Program-made: the position numbers and the translations under genes
The notes under the pieces: generated by a model
The model's database searches: none
What the model saw: the letters and a program-made list of their open reading frames with translations, nothing else
What the model was told of the DNA's origin: nothing
Shown: piece by piece, positions 35,028 to 48,935 of the stretch
Layout: each line of letters opens with the position of its first letter
Numbering within the stretch: position 1 is the first letter of the stretch
From: Dermatophagoides farinae
Taxonomy: Eukaryota; Arthropoda; Arachnida; Sarcoptiformes; Pyroglyphidae
Reading direction: 5' to 3'
DNA: 64,000 nt
NCBI RefSeq assembly: GCF_024713945.1
Contig: NC_134683.1
Span: 436,501-500,500 of the forward strand

Positions 35028-36057
35028 ATGTTCAACTTTACCAATTATCGTGATATTCGTTATCATTATTTTCATGTTTACGTACCTGGTAAACATCATG
35101 AATTTGAATTGAATCTAACAAAATTTCCTGGAGTGGCAAATTCATTTTTTATTGAAGAATTTTTACGCGAAAATGCCGATTTCATTCATCGTAATCTTTC
35201 ACATTGGTATTATTCATTTTATCTGTCCATTGTTTATATTGTGGCCATTTTATTGTTACGAAAATGGATGGAACATCGGCAACCATTTCAAATGAAACCC
35301 ATATTAATCGTTTGGAATTTTGGTCTGGCAATATTCAGTATTATAGGCACGTTTCGTTGTCTACCGGAATTCATTCATGTATTACATCATCATGGTCTGG
35401 CACATTCTTATAGTAAATCGACGTATTATTTTGTGAGTACCCAAAAAAAAAAATTTTTTTTTTGTTTTTTTTTTCATTTTATCTCGAACAAAAAAAAAAT
35501 CCAGAAAAAAATCACTATAGAATCATTAGTCATACTTGATTTGTAATTTGTTTTGGCGGTTGATTGGTAAACAGGTTAATTGTTTGTTTGTGTGTGTGTG
35601 GGATTAATAAACAACAACAACAACCAAAAATGATGATAATAATCATCAGTTTCGGTTCATTAGTCTGAAAGTTTATTTCTGGTTCAATTTTTTATACTGT
35701 ACATATTTTTGTTGGTTTGTGTGTGTGTGTGTGTGTATGTATGTTTTTTTTAAATTTCCACTGAGATTTGATTTTAAAACAAAAATAAAAATTATCAACA
35801 CACCATCATCGATTGATTGAACGAATTTTTTCATTTTGCACTAAATTTTGAATTCTCAGAACCAAAAAAAAAAAAAAAAATTTCAATTTTGTTCAACTTT
35901 TCAGACAAGATAAAAACGCAAAAAAACCGGAAATTTTCCAATATCCTCTATTTTTTTGCATACAACAGCAAACGAACGAATGATTATTAGAAACATTTTA
36001 TTATCATTTGCCATTGTCCACCAGTACAACAAAATGAAAAACAAAGTCTTATCATTT

Positions 36058-36092
<35 letters not shown>

Positions 36093-36674
36093 CCCCAACG
36101 ATGCTATTTTTAACAAAAAAAAATTTTTTTTTCTCGTGACAATTTACCGTCAGACACACACACACAGTAGCTAAAAATTGTTACAATAAAGAAAAAAAAT
36201 GAAAAAAAAAATGTCAACTGCACATCCTAATAATGAGGACAAGACACAAACATCGAGACACACACAGAGGAGAATGACTATTTGTAGTAAATAAACATAA
36301 TTTTATTATTTGATTTAGCGTTTTTGTTACATCACCATCACCATCATCATCATAATTTCAACATATTTCCATTGTCATTGGGTCATCGTCATTAAAGTGG
36401 AGAAACAAAACAAAAAAAAAAAAATTTCTACGTCATTTCCAATCGATATGGAAATTTTTTTGTTTTTCATTCAAAAAAAAAAATAAAAATAAAAAAAAAT
36501 TCGATAATCAAATCGATGATGATGATGAAAATAAGAATGAGGATTTTTCTTCTTTTTTTTCAATGATGATTTTAAATTTCTTTTTTGTTGTTGTTGTTGT
36601 GGTTTGTTGTTGTGGTTTGTTGTTGTCGATTTCAAACGTTTTCATCATTCTGATTAACGGGTTATTTTTATGTT

Positions 36675-36720
<46 letters not shown>

Positions 36721-39588
36721 GATTGGTGGTGAGCCATCATTGTCGACAAAAAAAAAAAAATTTTTTTTTTTCTTCTCCATGTTTGACTATTGTCCAGTGA
36801 ATGGTCAATTCTTTTTTTTTCTTTTCTGCTTTTTTTTCGGGTCGTTTATTTTCATAATAATCCCAAGATAATGATTGAGCATCATTATGACGACGAATAA
36901 AAAAAAATTTGTTTTTTTTTTGTTGCCTCCATCTTTTTGGATTTCATCATCAAAAGATGTGAAGATTCGCATGAACAACAAAAAAAAAATGAATAAGAAA
37001 ATTTTTGGCCATGCCATAAATCTCACTATCTATCTGAATGTTTCTTCTTGCTCATCACCATTTTTTTTGATGATGATGATGATGATGACCGGAACATTGC
37101 CATGATAATAATCAGAGACATTTTGTGTGTTAAAAATAGATTCAACATAATTGCATGTGTGGTCATTAGCCATTGACTCGTTTTTTTCTGGCCAGTCATC
37201 TTGGAATTTAAAAGAAAAAAAATTGACCAATCACTAATTGATCAATCAGAAACACTACTAATTTATTAATTATTTTGCATTTTATTTTCTCTCAATGTGG
37301 TCAGTTATTTACCACACTCACACAATCAAAAAAAAAAAAAAACGGGGTTATATTTACCGCTTTTTCTATTATTATTTTTTTCGCTTCATTTATGGCCATT
37401 GTTTTTTTTCTGCAATGATTTTCGTGGTTAGATAATTGAATTTTTATTTCTGCTTTTCATCATCATCGCCATAAACGGGTATTATTACACTCGAATACAA
37501 ATATGGATTTTTTTTCTCGTTGAAATTCCCGATTTGTTGAATGAATAAATGAATGATAATCTCATCCACCACCACCACCAGCAGCAACAACAACAACAAC
37601 AACAAAAAAAACATTAACCACTTGTTGCGTTGTTTTTTGTTTTGTTTTTCCATTTGAACATCTCACAGCTTGATATTATTCTCATATTGTTCACGAGTTC
37701 ATCGTCTTCTCTTGTTTGTTCATTTCCATGCTTCATCAAACATTCATTCATTCATTCATTCATTCGATATATAACTTGTTGACCGATTTTTTTCATTTCA
37801 TTTCATTTCTTTCTCATGAATAACGGAATTATATTTTATATATATCGGGTCTTTCAATGATGATGATGATTATTAAATAACAATCATCAAGTCATACAAG
37901 TAAAAGATTTACACTCACGCACAGTCACACAAATCATCCATAAAATGGCTATGCTTGGGTTTACATATATTCGTTTTCTGTTTTGTTATCGTATTGTTTT
38001 TAAACATTTACTTGACCAAACGGAAATCAGTTTCAGGTCTTCAGATTTTATGATGCTGATGATGATCCAAATACCAAACAAATTGATGATTGAGTGGTGA
38101 TGTTTGTCCTGTTTTTTTTTTGACACTTTCACACTTGACACATCAATCTTTACTTTATATATTCAAGTGTTTCCAAAATCGATTGTTAATCGGTTTTCAG
38201 TTTTATTGTATTCACACGCTCGTTATACAATTCGATTGTGTATGCATGCATGTGTGTGTGTGTGTGTTTTTTTTTCATTCAAAATGAAAGAACAAAAAAA
38301 AACATGATGTTTATTTGTTTGTTTGGTTGCAAAAAAAAAAAAGAGAAAATGATGAGAACAAACAATCAAAAACCGAATTGAAACAGCAGAAAGAAAAATC
38401 CCGTAATTCATTCAATCGGTAATTTCATTGTGTGTGTCGGTGTGTCGTCGGGAGGGGGCAAAAGAAAAAACAAAACAAATAATCCAATGTAAAAGAAAAT
38501 AGGGAAAGAAATCAATCAATCATCAATCAAAATGAAATGGAAAAAAACAAGAATGTTGTCCACACACACACACACACAAATATCCGGTCGGTCACACACA
38601 TTGTTATCATTTTTTTGTTTTTTGAATTTCAATGTCTCCAACTGAGTAGACGATCGATTGATTTTTTTATTTTTATTTTCGTATGGATGAAATATATAAA
38701 TCATCAACAAGTGTGTATCACACACACACACACACACACGCAGTAGGACAATTTATTTTTTATTGTTGACAATCTCATTATCGATAGCCATTGTCCATTG
38801 TCATTGTTTATGTGTGTGTTTAGAATTCTTTATAGCTTAACCACATGATGATGATGATGATGATGATCACTTAATCTATATCGATCAATCAATCAATCTT
38901 GAAATGTTGCTGTTGTTTTTTGTTTTCATTCCAAATGACAAATAATCGATTGTAGACTGAATAGATGAATTTTCATTTTTGTCCAATTTGATGATCATGT
39001 GATCACTGTCAAAATCAAATCAATTGTTTTTCATTCATTCGTTATCGATTGATTTACTTTTATTCATTGTTGATTATCATCATTAGAATTAATCGATGAG
39101 AAAACAAAAATTCTACCCTACTACCACTAAACTACCACTACTGTTGTATTGCCACAAAGCAAAAACAAAAACAAAAACAAAACAAAAATAGAAACTGAAC
39201 GATTACATAATCACCATCTGTCATCAGCAGCCGCACATGTTTGATAATGAAATTTTAATTTTTTTTTTCTTTTGCTTCTTGTTTTTTTTTTCATTCGTTT
39301 GATAACAAAAAAAAAACAAGCAAACGAAAAAAAAATCATAGCAATGACCTATGGTCATTTATATTTATAAATCAAATGGAATCATCATCATGATCATATT
39401 GGAGATAAATTGTGCAACTGGCCATTGAGCTAGTGTGTGAATGGATAAAAAATTTATTAAATTTTACGAGATGAAAAGCTGATTTTTGATTTTTGAAAAT
39501 TAGAAATTGTCCATCTGTCATTGACAAATATTGTATAATAATCTCTCTCTGTTCGTTTTTTTTATTGATTTTTTCTCAGTATATCCCT

Positions 39589-39634
<46 letters not shown>

Positions 39635-40456
39635 ACTATCAATCTATCAGTTTTAAATAAAAGAAAAAAAATTTTTCAAATTCCAACAAATCACCTTGTA
39701 CTTTGATTAATTTTATTGATTATTAAATAAAACAAAACAAAAAAAAATTCATTTTAACGAGAAAAAAAATTGCGAAATTTTTTCTTTTGACAGAAAATCG
39801 ACACTTTTGATAATCAATTTTGTTTTATCTTTTTCATTTCATTTTTCTTTCCAATTTTTTTTTAGGATTATCGATTATCCGCTTGGTATTTAATGTTCAC
39901 ATTGTCCAAATCGATTGAATTATTTGATACAGCATTTGTGTTGATGCGTAAAAAACCTTTGATAGCATTACATTGGATCCATCATCTGTTGACATTGAAT
40001 TATTCGTGGTTCGTGTTTTCGGATGCACCGGCCACAGCACGTTGGATGTGTAATATGAATTATTTTGTCCATTCATTAATGTATAGCTATTATGCATTGA
40101 AAGTGGCCGGTTTTCAGGTACCACGTCGTATATCATTAACAATCACTACATTGCAAATTGCACAAATGTTTGCCGGTTTATTTGTCAATTGTAAAGCATT
40201 GCAAAGAAAATTACTTGGCCTACCATGTGATGCATCATTATCGGTATTGATAACCGGTGTTACATTATATGGTTTGTTTGCCGTATTGTTCATAAATTTT
40301 TTCATCTGGACATACATTATAAAAGGATCGAGACAAAAAATTCAATCTGCTGTACGTCATTTTACCAATGGCAAAACGAAAACAACAACCACAGTGACAA
40401 AAACAACGACAACAACAAATGGATCAATACAATTTGTGGCGAAAAAAGTTCAATAA
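35028..40456 (+). CDS. Very-long-chain fatty acid elongase A (ELOVL3/6 type)
   Basis: Two exons, 35028-35432 and 39866-40456, giving 331 residues; the phase-0 intron is 4433 bases. ELOVL enzymes condense malonyl-CoA with acyl-CoA at the ER membrane, the first and rate-setting step of each elongation cycle. Conserved boxes: KSIELFDT (150-157), the histidine box HWIHH (171-175), MNYFVHSLMYSYY and TTLQIAQMF. A tryptophan after the first histidine points to the ELOVL3/6 group (saturated and monounsaturated C16-C18 substrates) rather than the HVFHH groups. Several hydrophobic spans fit the seven-helix fold. The C-terminus is KKVQ, a KKxx ER-retrieval signal, preceded by a Lys/Thr-rich stretch. It is the most diverged of the four copies and has the longest intron. 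AATAAA lies near 40678. Confidence 0.92.
36674..36720 (+). repeat. (GTT)n microsatellite
   Basis: About 15 uninterrupted TTG/GTT units inside the ELOVL A intron. It reads as poly-Val, poly-Cys or poly-Leu in the plus frames and is not coding. Confidence 0.9.
39593..39633 (+). repeat. (CT)n microsatellite
   Basis: About 20 uninterrupted CT units, 230 bases before the exon 2 acceptor of ELOVL A. A pyrimidine tract of this length could affect splicing or form triplex DNA; that is inference. Confidence 0.9.
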
Positions 40457-40785
40457 AATCAAACAACAAGTGGGCAAATGGAAATTGATTGAAAACCAAA
40501 AAACCGGAAAAAAAACATTTTAAAACACACACATGAATACACTTGACTAATTTTTGGAATCAAATAAAAATGTGATTCTGGATTCATTAATCTCAAATGC
40601 AGAAAAAAAACACACCAACTCAGACAGAATATTCTTTTCAACACACACACACACGGAATTTTTTTTTTAATCATTGAATAAAGACTAATATTTTGTATTT
40701 TGTATTTTTATTCAATTTTGTTCAATTTACTTTCAAATTAATAAATTGATAAAACACAAAAAAAATGAATCGAGATGATACCGGA

Positions 40786-40816
<31 letters not shown>

Positions 40817-42854
40817 TGAAGATTAAAAAAAAAATAATTGGTGATTAAAAGAGCTAAAAATAGAAACACATTGCGTTTTCATTTCATTTGATTCGATTTT
40901 CAAAGTGCAAAACTTGTTTTTTTTCACTTAAATTCATTATCTAATAATTTATGATATTGAATTTTTTTTTCAAAAAAAGCAAAAAAAAAATTACGTCAAT
41001 CTAAAATTCTTTTATAATCACCATGTTGTTTACACATCCATTACTATTATCGTTGGATAATTCATGTTGAATATTTCACATCATCATCATCATCATTGAT
41101 GTCCAGTTTTATTATGAAAAAAAAAATAATATGCACTGATTAAGTGCATTCACAAAAATTGCCCTTGAATTTTTCAACCAATCTATTTTTTCTTTTTCTT
41201 TTCTTCATTTTATCCAATCAATTTGTGTTTGTTTATATATCACACACCAGGCTGCACTCACACCATTTAATGATAATGGAAATCTCATTACCATCGTTTT
41301 TTTTTCTTTTATCATACGATATTCGCTAGAATTTTTATTCCAGGAATTTTTTTACAAAAAAAAAAATTTGAAATGAATCAACTAAACTGTATACAAAACA
41401 GGTTAATTATCATCATTCATCATTGAATTACAAAACAAAATAAATTCAGATGTAATAACCAAATAAAAATTTTCAAAAAAAAAAAAATGATAATGAAGGC
41501 GATGACGATGATCAGATGATTATTGATTGGTTGGTTGGATCGATGATTGCATCAATCGATAAATGGAGAAAATGGAAATTAAATTCAATGATGATGATCA
41601 TCATCATCATTTTTTTGGAGTTAAAAATAGTTATCTAATCCTGTTCAATATCAGCAAAAATTCCATTACGTATATTAATCTTCTGTGTGTGTGTGTATGT
41701 AAGTGTGTAAGATAGAGAGAGAGAGGTACATTTGAAAATAAACACACACACACACACAGACGAGGATTTCACCTGTGAGCGAAAACACAATGTTTAATCA
41801 TTATCAAATTAAGATGGAAATATTTAAAATATTGCCTGGTGGTGGTGGGGGAGGGGGTTGTTGGTTTATGACGATTTTTTTTTCGTTTCGTTTCGTTGCG
41901 TTTCGTTTCGTCACATGCAGTTTTTTTGAGGCAATTGTTTATGTTGATGTGTACGTTTTTCTTAGAATAAAATTCTTGTTTACGTTTGTTTGTTGTTGTT
42001 GTTGTTTAGATTTTGTGTGTGCATAAAATTAAAACTCAATTAAAATTGGAAAAAAATTTCTTTTTACCTAAAACTTATCATTATTTGGCGAAAATTTTCG
42101 CAATCAACAACAACAACAACAACAGCGACAACAACAGGCAATCAGCAGAAAATTGAAAATTTTAAAATCAAAATAAAAAACGGGAAAAAAATTTTTCATG
42201 TCTTTTTTTTACCAGAAAAAAAATTACAGAATTAAGTTGATTGGTTGAATTGATTGAATGAAAATTGAAATTGTAAATGGAAATTGTAAATTAAGAATGG
42301 CTGATGATTGGTAGGTTGGTGGGTTGATTGAATGAATGAATGTATTGTACTAGACTATCCTTGAATACACACATTTGGTATGTGTGTTTTCTTCATCATC
42401 ATCTGCGTTTTCATCATCAAATTATTCATCTACCGAAATTGCATATGATGCTTCTTGATATATTGAAATTTTTTTTCCCTTCTCTTCCATCAACAATTGT
42501 GTATGAATCGAATGAATTTTTTTCTTTTTTTGTTCGTTCTTGGACAAAATTTGTTTACCTCCAATCTTCGACAGCAGATGACGACACTGTCTGGCCGTGA
42601 ATTTTTTTTTTAAATTTTTTTAAAACAACGTAAAAAATAAATCATTCAATTCATTTTCAAGAAAAATTCCTTGAAATTTTTATTGTTTTGTTGTTTCATT
42701 TTTGTACACACGATCCTTGAAATGTCGTTCACATTGGTGATTAATTCATCAATATGAACAAAAAAAGCAAAGCACAAATGACGATGATCGTACCAAACAA
42801 TCAAATGGTGGACAAAATAAATATTTATTCATTCATTCATTCATTTATTCATTG

Positions 42855-42884
42855 TTGTTGTAATTTTCTGGAAAATTACAACAA
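42855..42884. repeat. 30-base near-perfect palindrome
   Basis: Left arm TTGTTGTAATTTTC (42855-42868) and right arm GAAAATTACAACAA (42871-42884) are exact reverse complements with only TG between. A TG run follows directly. It could extrude as a cruciform. Confidence 0.85.
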
Positions 42885-45800
42885 GGTGTGTGTGTGTGTG
42901 TTTTTTGTTTTAAAGCTTCTGTACACGCGTTGGTCATCATCATCATCATAATCATCATCATTATATATCGACAAAAATAACTTTGATTGATGTAATTTGA
43001 TAATTATTTTATTATTTTTTTTTTCATTTTCTGAATTATCAACAAACAAGAAATTACATACATCCTTTCTACATGAACAGGCAAGCAAAAAAAAAAATTA
43101 ATTTGAAAAAAAAATTCTCAACAATTCACAATTGATGTTATGGATGAACCAGTAACAAAACATTGAAAATTCGATAATGATGTCAGCACATTCGATTGAT
43201 TAAAAAAAAAAAATTTCTCTTTCATCCATTTTTTGTTTTGTGTTTTGGACGGAAATTTTACACAACAAACGAACGATAATGTTGACGTCAATCTGACCAG
43301 TTTTTTTTTGAAAAAAAGGGAAAAAATTGATTGATAAATTTCAATAGATTGAACGCAATAATCGATTATTGCGGAATTTCAATATGATGATGATAATTAT
43401 TTCTTGATTCGCTAAAAAAAAAAAAAAATTTCTTTTCATTTTTCATTTTGAAAAATGAAAAATTTCAAATTCATTGTCATGTTGATTTTGGTGAGATTTT
43501 GGATTGCAACACCTCAGTCTTTTTTTTTCCTTTTCCTCTTCTTTTGTTGTTGTGATCAATACAAAAAAAAATACAAAAAAAAACACAACGAAACCAGAAC
43601 TAAAAAAAATTTTCTCACAATTGAAAATTGAAAGACAAATATAATAAAAAAAAAAATTTTTTCTTGTTTCGAAATGATTGGATTTGTTTTTTCTTTTTCG
43701 ATGCCAGCGCTTGTGTGGTGAATTTTTCTTTTTTTTCATCTAACATAGAACGGTTGATCGGTCATTGGTCAGAATGTCGAAGAAAACAGAGGAAAAATTG
43801 CGATATTTGCCTGTTCATTGATTTTCCTCATCCTGATATATGAACGACGGCAACAACAACAACCCTTGAGCGGTAAATATTTTTTTCATTTCATTTCATT
43901 GGAAAAACACGGAAAAATTTTCTAGATTGAAAGTGAATTGAAATGAAATGAAATACGGCAAAGATGGAAAAAAAATTGATTAATCAATCCAAATCAAATA
44001 GAAAATGAATGTTGAATATCCGTAACATGAGAATTTTGTTGTTTTCTGGTTTATTATTTTTTTGCACTTTACCAAAAAAAAAGTTTTATTTTTGTAATGA
44101 AAGTTGTTATTTCCCACCTGTAAAAATTTTCACTTTGTTTGTGTGAGTGTGTGTGTTTCATTTTGTTTCCGTTCAGAATTCATCATATGATTTGTAAGAA
44201 AAGGTTTGGATTTCTGTGAAAAAAAATGACATGATAATTATCGATATATATGTGTGTGTGTGTGTGTGTGTTCAATAATCGATAAAATATCCAATGTCAT
44301 TCATTCATTTATCATCATGAATAATTGATCAAAATGATATATTGGAGAGAAAAAAAAGGTGTCATATTCAAATTTTTTCACATCATCGTCATCATTTTGT
44401 AATTTAAAGCGCATTATTATTAAATTTTTTTCTTTGTCATTCAGCCACTCTTCTTTCGCTGTAAACGATACATTCTTTTCAATCAATCAATCGAACAAAC
44501 TAAAAAAAACACGTAGTCCAACAATTGATTGGTTGATTGATTGATGAAAATCAATTCACAAGTCTATTCTAATGAATAAAAAAAAAATCAATTTTCAATT
44601 CATGATTATTCTACGTCAATTTTATTGTTGTTTTTTTTCGAGTGAATAATTGAATGATGATCATGGCGATTATTTTTTCAATAATATCATGAATTATGAA
44701 CCAATAAAAAAGATTGAATGAATGAATGAAAATTGTTATCACATTTCAGGTACATTGCCTTTTATTTGTTTTTGTAATAATTTTATCTTTCGGAAATTTT
44801 ATAAAAAGAAATCTTTCGGAAATCTGAAAAAAAACATTTTTGAAAATCAGAAAAAAAATGGTGAAAAAGGGGTGAAAGTACTGGGACCAAAAAAAAAAAA
44901 AAAAAAACAAACAAAAACGATCTAGCGAACAATCATCATCATCATCAATATATTACATACTTACATTATCGATAAATGATCATGACAATAGCGGCAGCAA
45001 ATCGATGCAAACGTCTCATCATCATCATCACACAATTTTTTTTTTATCATGAAAATGAATCGAAATTTCTTCTGCTCATTCGTTGTTGTTGTTGCTGTTG
45101 CTGTTCTGGAACAAAAACAAAGAGAATCAGGCCATTATTATATTTTTTCATCGATAATTGAAACCAAAAAAAAAAAAAAAAACGAAACAAACGAATCCAA
45201 CTCACACACAACAAAATGGTGAAAAGACCTTCGCCTTGTCACCATTTTGTTGTCTTTATTTTTGTTTTCATTTTCGTTTTGATCTGATTTTTTCTCTTTT
45301 AATTTTGTGTGATTTGTTGTTGTTGTTGTTGTGGTTGTTGCTGGAACAGAAACAAAAACTTGAAAACATTGACATTGGAATTGAATAAATGAACAAGAAC
45401 AAAAATAATAATAAAAAACAATAAAGATGATGAAAATCTTTCTTTGGATGATTTTTTTCCTTAATTTGAAAACAAAATACACTAATTACCTGGCTAGCTA
45501 ATTTTTTTGTGAAAGAGAAAAGAAAACAAATTTTTTTTGTTGTTGTAAATTTGGACAGAAAAATTTAGCTGTTGCTGTTGTCACTTATTATTCAGTTCAT
45601 CATCATCACATAATTAAGATTTTGTCATATTGATTTTTTTTCCCATTCTCGTCATTGGCCACACTGCACATCGATCGATCAATCAATCAGTCAATCAATC
45701 AATCAATCGATTTGGTTTAATTTCAATCATCAGATAAATTTCATGTGATTTGAATTTGGTCCATTTTTCGTATACAATTTTTTGTTTCTCTGGGCCAAAG

Positions 45801-47117
45801 ATCATGACTGGCGCATAAAACACACACACGTATCAATCGATCAATCGATCGATCTATTGATGATGATTATGATGCAATCGATAATGATTATGTGACATAA
45901 AAAAAAACAAAAAAAGATGAAACAAAACCCTTTCAATTACTTATCAACAAGAACATCTTAATAATAAAAAAAACCAAAGAAAAAACCTATTTAAAGTGGC
46001 CATTTTTTCCAATTTTTTATCATTTTGTGTGTATATTGGTAACCCATAAAAAATAACTTATCAACTATAACGACGACAACGACACTGATTAGAAAGTAAT
46101 CAACATAGGTATGTGTAAAAAAAAAAATGAAAAAAAATCCAAACAAGAAGAAGATTGTGGAAAGGTTTTTTTTGCTGTAAACCTTGATTTTTTTTTCTCT
46201 TTTCTTTTCCACATGTGTGTGTGTGTGTTTCCATGTGTCCATGTTTGTTTTGTTTTGTTTCTGGATCAACAAACAAACAAACAAACCAATCTTTTGGCCA
46301 TAAGAAATGGAATCTTTTTTCTTCTTGAAAATTCTACTACTAGAATTCTAAATCAATGGATTGATTTGAAAATGACCTTCGTGGATTTTTTTTATCTCCC
46401 TCTCTCTCTCTCCCTCTCATTAATTCTTCAATCGAATGATTTAATCATCTTTATTTACGTCATCAACAATTTGATTATTCAACGCAAAAAAAACTACCTG
46501 CTTTTTTTTCATTTCTAAATTTTGCAAAAACAAGAAGTAATTTTTTCTGGTTTTTTTCAGTGCATCTAAATGATCATTTTGTATGAAATTTGTCATCATC
46601 ATCATTTATATTTAGAAACAGGTTCACAAGGGGTTAATTATTAGCATTTTTTTATATCTACAAAACAGAAATGAAAAATAGATAAATTTTTCTTTTCTTT
46701 TTTCAATTTTTTCTTTTTGCTTCTAATCGAAATAAATTGAGAAAAATACATACATGCTCTGTGTGTGTGTGTGTGTGTGTGTGTATGCATGTGGTAGCTA
46801 ATAGTCAATGTCAATGGTTGTGGTGGTTGTTGTTGTTGTTGTTTTCGTGTTTTGATGATGGTTTCACTTTCAAATTATTTTGTTTTTGTTCGCTGCTATT
46901 TCCACCATCATCATCATCATTATCATGAATATCATTTTCATAGTCGTTGTCGTTTTTTTTTTGTACAAATTTTCATCTGATGATCAGTATCTGCTGCTAT
47001 GAAATGGCCATAAACTGTCTGTTAAAATGGTGTGTAAGCTGATTTGTCGTTGATGATGGTGATGGTGAATACATATTTTTTTTTTTTGTTTTAGCATCAG
47101 AATGTATATCGCGTGTA

Positions 47118-47142
47118 TAAAATAAAATAAAATAAAATAAAA
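47118..47142 (+). repeat. (TAAAA)5 tandem repeat
   Basis: Five exact copies of the pentamer TAAAA in the gap between ELOVL A and B. No function is suggested. Confidence 0.9.
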
Positions 47143-47911
47143 TTTGCTCATGCGCATGTACACAGCATACAGAAAGACGTCGACAACAGTATCAACAACG
47201 ACAATGATGATGAAGATGATAAAAATTAAAAAAAAAAAAAAACAAAAAGACCAACCAATGATCAATGAAATCAAATCTGTATGGCGGTGGTTCTGCTGCG
47301 GTTGCTGATAGTATATAAATTTGAAATTCAAAAAATAATTTTCGATTGTCATTTTCATCAATTTCAATTTGTTCCATTATCATCGTGGTCGTCGTCGTCG
47401 TCGTTGTGGTCGATTTTTTTTTCTTTTTTTTTTATTAGTCGTTGTTTGTTGTCACCGATGTTTGACATGACATTATTTTTTTTCCATCCACACACACACA
47501 CACTTGTTGCCGTCCAATGATGATGATGATGATTTAGTTTAATTTTGAAAGCAAAAGTTTTCATTTTTTTTTTTTTTTGTTCTACAAATAAAAATATTTT
47601 GATTTTTTTTTTGTTCATTTTTACAAAAAGATTTGCTCACAAACTTCCAATGTGATCCAGAAATTGGCAATTTTTCAAATGACAAATTCTCACCATAACC
47701 ATCATTTTTTCTCTGTATTTCGACACATAAACACACAATTTGTTTATTTTGAAAATTTCATCATCATCATCTAATTTAATTTGAATGTGATTCTTTTGTG
47801 TGCGTGTGTGTGTTTTTTTTTTCTTAATTTTGAAAATTGTTCAAATTCACCAATCAACGTTTAAACAAATAGTGACAACAACAACAACGACGACTGGAAT
47901 TTAAAAAAAAA

Positions 47912-48935
47912 ATGGCTACAACAATAGTGAAAAATACATATTCATTATTTGGTTTCGAATTACCTGATTATCGTTATACATATTATAATGTTATAAATGA
48001 AAGTCATTCATGGGATCCGGATGTGACGAAATTTCCTGGATTTCAAAATTCATTTGCATTCGAACGATCATTCATACCGATTGGCAATTGGATCCAATTA
48101 CAAACACAATTATATTGGCGTTATTGTTTCCATTTATCCATTGCATATGTTATCATCATATTCGGCATACAACGCATCATGCGTGATCGCCAATCATTCA
48201 ATCTACGTACATTGTTAATGTTTTGGAATCTAGTGTTGGCCACATTCTCAATTATTGGCACATATCGTTGTTTACCGGAATTTATTCATATTATACGCAC
48301 TGAAGGACTACGTGCTTCATATACAAAATCTAGTTATTATGCTGTAAGTTTATTGCGTTTTTTTTTACTCTAGTTTTAATTTGTCCATTTTGTCTCATTA
48401 GGATTTTCGTCTATCAATTTGGTATCTATTTTTCACAATATCAAAAGCATTCGAATTGATCGACACATTGTTCATCGTGTTACGTAAATCAAAATTGATA
48501 CCATTACATTGGATACATCATATAATGACATTGAATTTTTCGTGGTTCGTTTTCACCGATGTTCCGGCTACGGCACGTTGGATGGTCAATATGAATTTTG
48601 TTGTACATTCATTAATGTACACATATTATGCATTGAAAGCGTTACGTTTTCATATACCAAAACCTGTTAATTTAACAATCACTACATTACAAGTGGCACA
48701 AATGTTTGCCGGTCTTTACATTAATTATGATTGTTTTAGACGAAAATTAATGGGCTATCCAGTGGACACTTGTTATTCGGTATTGTTTACTGGTGTCATA
48801 TTGTACACAGTGTTTGCCATACTGTTTATGAATTTTTTCATCCGAACATATGTATTGCCAGCAAAACCTATAAATCAAATGCTTAGCGATATAAATCATA
48901 ATCATTATAAAGGCGTTGTGAAAAAATGTCAATAA
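47912..48935 (+). CDS. Very-long-chain fatty acid elongase B (ELOVL3/6 type)
   Basis: Two exons, 47912-48343 and 48402-48935, with a 58-base phase-0 intron, giving 321 residues. Family boxes: KAFELIDT (159-166), HWIHH (180-184), MNFVVHSLMYTYY and TTLQVAQMF. The N-terminal region contains the TKFPGFQNSF block seen in all four copies (KFPG), about 40-50 residues from the start. The last four residues are KKCQ, a KKxx ER-retrieval signal. The intron lies at the same codon as in A, C and D. It is closest to A in the exon 1 block SIIGTYRCLPEFIH. It sits alone between the two largest gaps of the array. The ATG is the first in the frame and follows an A-run leader. Substrate chain length cannot be read from sequence. 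Confidence 0.93.

Larger units (their letters stand above)
35433..39865 (+). other. 4.4-kb intron of ELOVL A
   Basis: Starts GTGAGT and ends TTTTTTTTTAG. It contains long simple repeats: TG runs near 35718 and 36060, a GTT run at 36674-36720, CATT repeats at about 37742-37765, a GAT run near 38850 and a CT run at 39593-39633. No coding sequence, RNA gene or TE remnant was recognised. It is more than three times longer than any other intron in the window. Confidence 0.7.
40457..47911. other. 7.5-kb gene-free region between ELOVL A and B
   Basis: The largest gap in the window. It includes the ELOVL A 3' UTR at its start. The rest is AT-rich with TG/CA, GAT/ATC and CGTTT repeats (41881-41907), a G-rich patch at about 41836-41865, a 30-base palindrome at 42855-42884, (TAAAA)5 at 47118-47142, and a TATA-like GTATATAAAT at 47311-47320. 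Every open frame seen is short and driven by repeats. It could hold distant promoters or leader exons of ELOVL B, but I cannot show this. Confidence 0.5.

Noticed and set aside
34645-35112. 155-codon plus-strand open frame upstream of ELOVL A
   Set aside because: It is built on TG, ATC, CAA and CA repeats and overlaps the elongase start in another frame.
36563-36871. 102-codon frame with poly-Val
   Set aside because: It is a translation of the GTT microsatellite and T runs in the ELOVL A intron.
8841-39633. Possible CRISPR-like or satellite arrays
   Set aside because: Repeats seen are one to five bases long without unique spacers; they are microsatellites of a eukaryote.
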